NCBI GenBank assembly: GCA_017529085.1
Contig: JAFXOC010000337.1
Span: 1-5,976, forward strand
Direction of reading: 5' to 3'
Origin: Selenomonadaceae bacterium
GTDB lineage: Bacteria > Bacillota > Negativicutes > Selenomonadales > Selenomonadaceae
DNA: 5,976 nt
Shown here: piece by piece, positions 5,016-5,976 of the stretch
Position numbering within the stretch: the first letter of the stretch is position 1
Layout: each line of letters begins with the position of its first letter
Position numbers and translations under genes: made by a program
Notes under the pieces: model-generated
What the model was told of the DNA's origin: nothing
The model's input: the letters and a program-made list of their open reading frames with translations, nothing else
The model's database searches: none

Positions 5016-5976
5016 TTTTTCGCCCCCATTCCAAAGATACGAGGCTTTGTAAATCTATCTATCAAAGGCGTGAGAGAGTTCATCAAAAGTATCGAATAGC
5101 AAACGCCTTCGGGGTATCCTCCTATAAGACGGATAAGCACGGTAATCGCTCCTGCGCCCGCCGCAAAGATAATCTGTCCTTTAACGGTCATGGGAGCAGT
5201 CACCATATCCGTCGCCATAAAGAATGCGCCAAGCATAAGCCCGCCCGCCATCATGTGAAAGAGCGGATCGCCCGTAAAGAAACCATTGGGCCCGAAAATC
5301 CATGTTAAAATCGCAACCGTACCGATCATGGTAACGGGGATATGCCATTTTATGATGCCCCTAAGCATCAGGTAAATCCCGCCGATAATGAGGAGCAACG
5401 AGCAAGTTTCACCGATGCTGCCGTTTCTGTATCCTAGGAGCATATCCACATACATATCCTGCCTAGAGCCGAACATCTCCACAACAGCGTCGTAACCCTG
5501 CATTTTTAAGACGTTTAAGGGAGTCGCCCCCGTAACTGCGTCAACGCCGGGCATTGCAGTCCAAGTTGTCATGGCGATAGGCCAGCTTACCATTAAAGCG
5601 GCGCGTCCGATATGGGCGGGGTTAAAGATGTTGAAGCCTAAGCCCCCCATGGATTGTTTTGCGACGATTATGGCTATGGCGGAACCTATCGCCACCATAT
5701 AAGCGGGAAGAAGCGGCGACATACTCATGGCTAAGAGCAATCCCGTCAAGGCGGCGCTGCCGTCCGATATGGTCACTTTCTGTCCCATTGCCTTTTGCCA
5801 GACAAATTCGGAAATCACCGCCGCAACAATTCCCACAACAATATTTATCGCCGCGGGCGCGCCGAACATATATATCCCAAAGACCGCAGCGGGACATACC
5901 GCAACCAGAACCGTTATCATTATCTTCTGTATCGTCATTTCGTCCCTTATGTGAGGCGAGGACGAGAGAGCGAGAG
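5012..5976 (-). CDS. rnfD: Rnf complex subunit D, integral membrane covalent FMN-binding subunit (5' end beyond the right edge)
   Basis: RnfD is a polytopic membrane protein with a covalent FMN and is thought to form part of the ion path, as NqrB does in Nqr. The ATG at 5938 gives 308 residues, but the open frame continues upstream through 12 more codons to the edge, reading L-A-L-S-S-S-P-H-I-R-D-E. 'SxSPHI' just before the first helix is the conserved RnfD N-terminus, so the true start lies a few codons past 5976 and the 5938 ATG is internal. Counting from that ATG, FMN attachment is expected at Thr139 in the motif TGATPL (136-141), and GGLGFNIFNPAHIGRA (98-113) is a hallmark. The C-terminus is GYPEGVCYSILLMNSLTPLIDR (near 273-294), typical of the family, followed by a short basic tail. 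rnfC should lie next upstream, outside the window. Confidence 0.95.
   Translation of the reverse strand, partial: LALSSSPHIRDEMTIQKIMITVLVAVCPAAVFGIYMFGAPAAINIVVGIVAAVISEFVWQKAMGQKVTISDGSAALTGLLLAMSMSPLLPAYMVAIGSAIAIIVAKQSMGGLGFNIFNPAHIGRAALMVSWPIAMTTWTAMPGVDAVTGATPLNVLKMQGYDAVVEMFGSRQDMYVDMLLGYRNGSIGETCSLLLIIGGIYLMLRGIIKWHIPVTMIGTVAILTWIFGPNGFFTGDPLFHMMAGGLMLGAFFMATDMVTAPMTVKGQIIFAAGAGAITVLIRLIGGYPEGVCYSILLMNSLTPLIDRFTKPRIFGMGAKK

Noticed and set aside
5947..5976. Possible last nine codons of rnfC (L-S-L-S-R-P-R-L-T then TAA) on the minus strand
   Set aside because: The neighbouring frame gives the conserved RnfD N-terminal SSSPHI sequence, which explains these bases better; rnfC should end further right.
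1..5976. CRISPR arrays, tRNA/rRNA genes, insertion sequences or riboswitches
   Set aside because: No regularly spaced repeats, transposase motifs, tRNA-like cloverleaf or large untranslated leader was seen; nearly all bases lie in genes or short spacers.

Overview
The window looks like chromosome of an anaerobic, fermentative bacterium. The main reason is an Rnf operon in the order C-D-G-E-A-B that is typical of Clostridia, Negativicutes and related anaerobes (rnfC itself would lie just past the right edge), in contrast to the A-B-C-D-G-E order of gammaproteobacterial rsx operons. A TRAP-type substrate-binding protein and a short PLP threonine ammonia-lyase with an ACT domain fit an amino-acid or organic-acid fermenter. 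A Negativicutes relative would fit, but I cannot fix the taxon from this sequence.

Layout. Plus strand: the 3' end of a TRAP transporter solute-binding protein gene (to 283), translationally coupled through TAATG to ilvA (283-1530). An 89-bp spacer follows, holding an eight-codon mini-ORF behind a very strong Shine-Dalgarno sequence. Next is a two-gene toxin-antitoxin module (AbrB/MazE-like antitoxin 1620-1892; PIN-domain toxin 1889-2344, ATGA overlap). A bidirectional rho-independent terminator at about 2392-2430 separates this convergent pair of transcription units. Minus strand: rnfB (3242-2436), rnfA (3827-3252), rnfE (4453-3827), rnfG (5015-4455) and rnfD (from beyond the right edge to 5012), all abutting or overlapping by 1-4 nt, so certainly one operon read from right to left. 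There is no gene-free stretch above 300 bp.

How the genes work together. Rnf is a membrane complex that oxidises reduced ferredoxin, reduces NAD+ and pumps Na+ or H+. RnfB takes electrons from ferredoxin through its Fe-S clusters, RnfA/RnfE carry a membrane-embedded [2Fe-2S] site, RnfG and RnfD carry covalent FMN, and RnfC (outside) reduces NAD+. IlvA deaminates threonine to 2-oxobutyrate, which in such organisms can feed isoleucine synthesis or fermentation; its coupling to a TRAP binding protein suggests linked uptake and catabolism.

Points most worth a second look: RnfE lacks the second of the two conserved cysteines expected to bind the RnfA-RnfE [2Fe-2S] cluster, and RnfA shows matching changes around its own site. 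The rnfD coding frame continues upstream of its first visible ATG. The toxin-antitoxin pair uses no ATA (Ile) or AGA/AGG (Arg) codons, while ilvA next door prefers them, which marks the pair as a likely recent arrival. I see no clear evidence of a wholly new multi-gene system.
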